From Alphaproteobacteria bacterium (lineage in GTDB: Bacteria > Pseudomonadota > Alphaproteobacteria > MPNO01 > VGEU01), in contig VGEU01000004.1 of NCBI GenBank assembly GCA_016869145.1, positions 1 through 64,000 of the forward strand: a stretch of 64,000 nt of DNA, in the 5' to 3' direction. Below, piece by piece: positions 63,314 to 64,000 of this stretch. The notes under the pieces are model-generated. The model did not search any database. It was not told the origin of the DNA and worked only from the letters and a program-made list of their open reading frames with translations. A program made the translations under genes and the position numbers. Each line of letters opens with the position of its first letter. The first letter of the stretch is position 1.

Positions 63314-64000
63314 CTAGCGCGCGGTTCCATCCATCGCGTCGCGGAAGGCGCGGCCTTCCTTCATGACGAGGTGGATGCGCGCGCGCTCCTCGAGGATGCG
63401 GATATCGGTGAGCGGATCGCCGTCGACGACGACGATATCGGCGATGCGGCCTTGTTCGAGGCTGCCGAGCTCGGGCCGCTCGATGCAGGCGGCCGCCGTC
63501 GAGGTCGCGGCGACGATCGCTTCCATCGGGCTCATGCCAAGCCAGTCGACCATGAAGCGGAGCTCGGCCAGGTTCTCGCCGACCATCAGCCGGTGCGACT
63601 GGTCGGTGCCGAAGGCGACCTTGACGCCGCGGCGGACGGCATCGCGCCAGAGCGGGATCTGGCCCTGCATCCTGTCGTAGATCTCGGCGTCCTTCTTGTC
63701 CTCCTGCGCGAGCTGCTGCGCGCCCCAGGCCTTGTTGCGCTGGCGGTGCTCGACCGAGAGCGGCACGAGGGCGAGCGTCGGCACCCACCAGGTGCCCTGG
63801 CGCAGCATCATGGCGACGCATTCCTCGTCGATGAACCAGCCGTGCTCGACCGAGTAGACCCCGGCGCGGAGCGCATTCCGGATGCCGGCGACGCCCTCGG
63901 CGTGGACCGCGACGCGCTTCTTCTTCATCGCCGCCTCGGTGACCGCGCAGGCGATCTCCTCGACCGTGAACTGCGGCTCGTCCCAGTGATCGGTGACCGA
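63314..64000 (-). CDS. amidohydrolase family protein (imidazolonepropionase-like), N-terminus beyond window
   Basis: KKRVAVHAEGVAGIRNALRAGVYSVEHGWFID; VKVAFGTDQS; GSLEQGRIADIVVVDGDPLTDI; frame continues to the window edge. Confidence 0.88.
   Translation of the reverse strand, partial: SVTDHWDEPQFTVEEIACAVTEAAMKKKRVAVHAEGVAGIRNALRAGVYSVEHGWFIDEECVAMMLRQGTWWVPTLALVPLSVEHRQRNKAWGAQQLAQEDKKDAEIYDRMQGQIPLWRDAVRRGVKVAFGTDQSHRLMVGENLAELRFMVDWLGMSPMEAIVAATSTAAACIERPELGSLEQGRIADIVVVDGDPLTDIRILEERARIHLVMKEGRAFRDAMDGTAR

Overview
GC-rich alphaproteobacterial chromosomal window. The divK-pleD pair, gcrA, EipB/DUF1849, TRAP-TAXI and soxXYZA all fit that lineage. Most of it is ordinary housekeeping and metabolic content: aspS, rnd, rpsD, rpmG, trmJ, cimA, cysS, nadE, class II DAHP synthase, glutathione reductase, gabD, tenA, glmS, glmU, nadC. 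There is one tRNA-Val(CAC) and an IS5-family transposase remnant at the left edge. No rRNA, CRISPR array or prophage was seen. Points most worth a second look: (1) two adjacent genes of a polysaccharide O-acetylation-type operon (MBOAT and SGNH-like) are each interrupted by a single in-frame amber TAG; the neighbouring membrane protein contains a divergent internal duplication. (2) A junction near 45.72 kb, just downstream of tRNA-Val, fuses the 3' remnant of a PPOX flavoprotein gene to a 5'-truncated isoquinoline-oxidoreductase-like gene that leads into soxXYZA. (3) A small protein gene at 9.94-10.28 kb is built from a 120-bp tandem duplication with further nested short duplications. (4) A long nested hairpin lies in the rpsD leader below a near-consensus promoter. 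(5) An acyl-CoA dehydrogenase gene is followed by a probable ferritin-like di-iron protein and an ODP/FDP-type di-iron MBL protein. (6) An OMPDC-like protein with a non-canonical DxxKxxxD motif sits between nadC and an aldehyde dehydrogenase. Functional calls rest on reading the translated proteins by eye; no database search was run.
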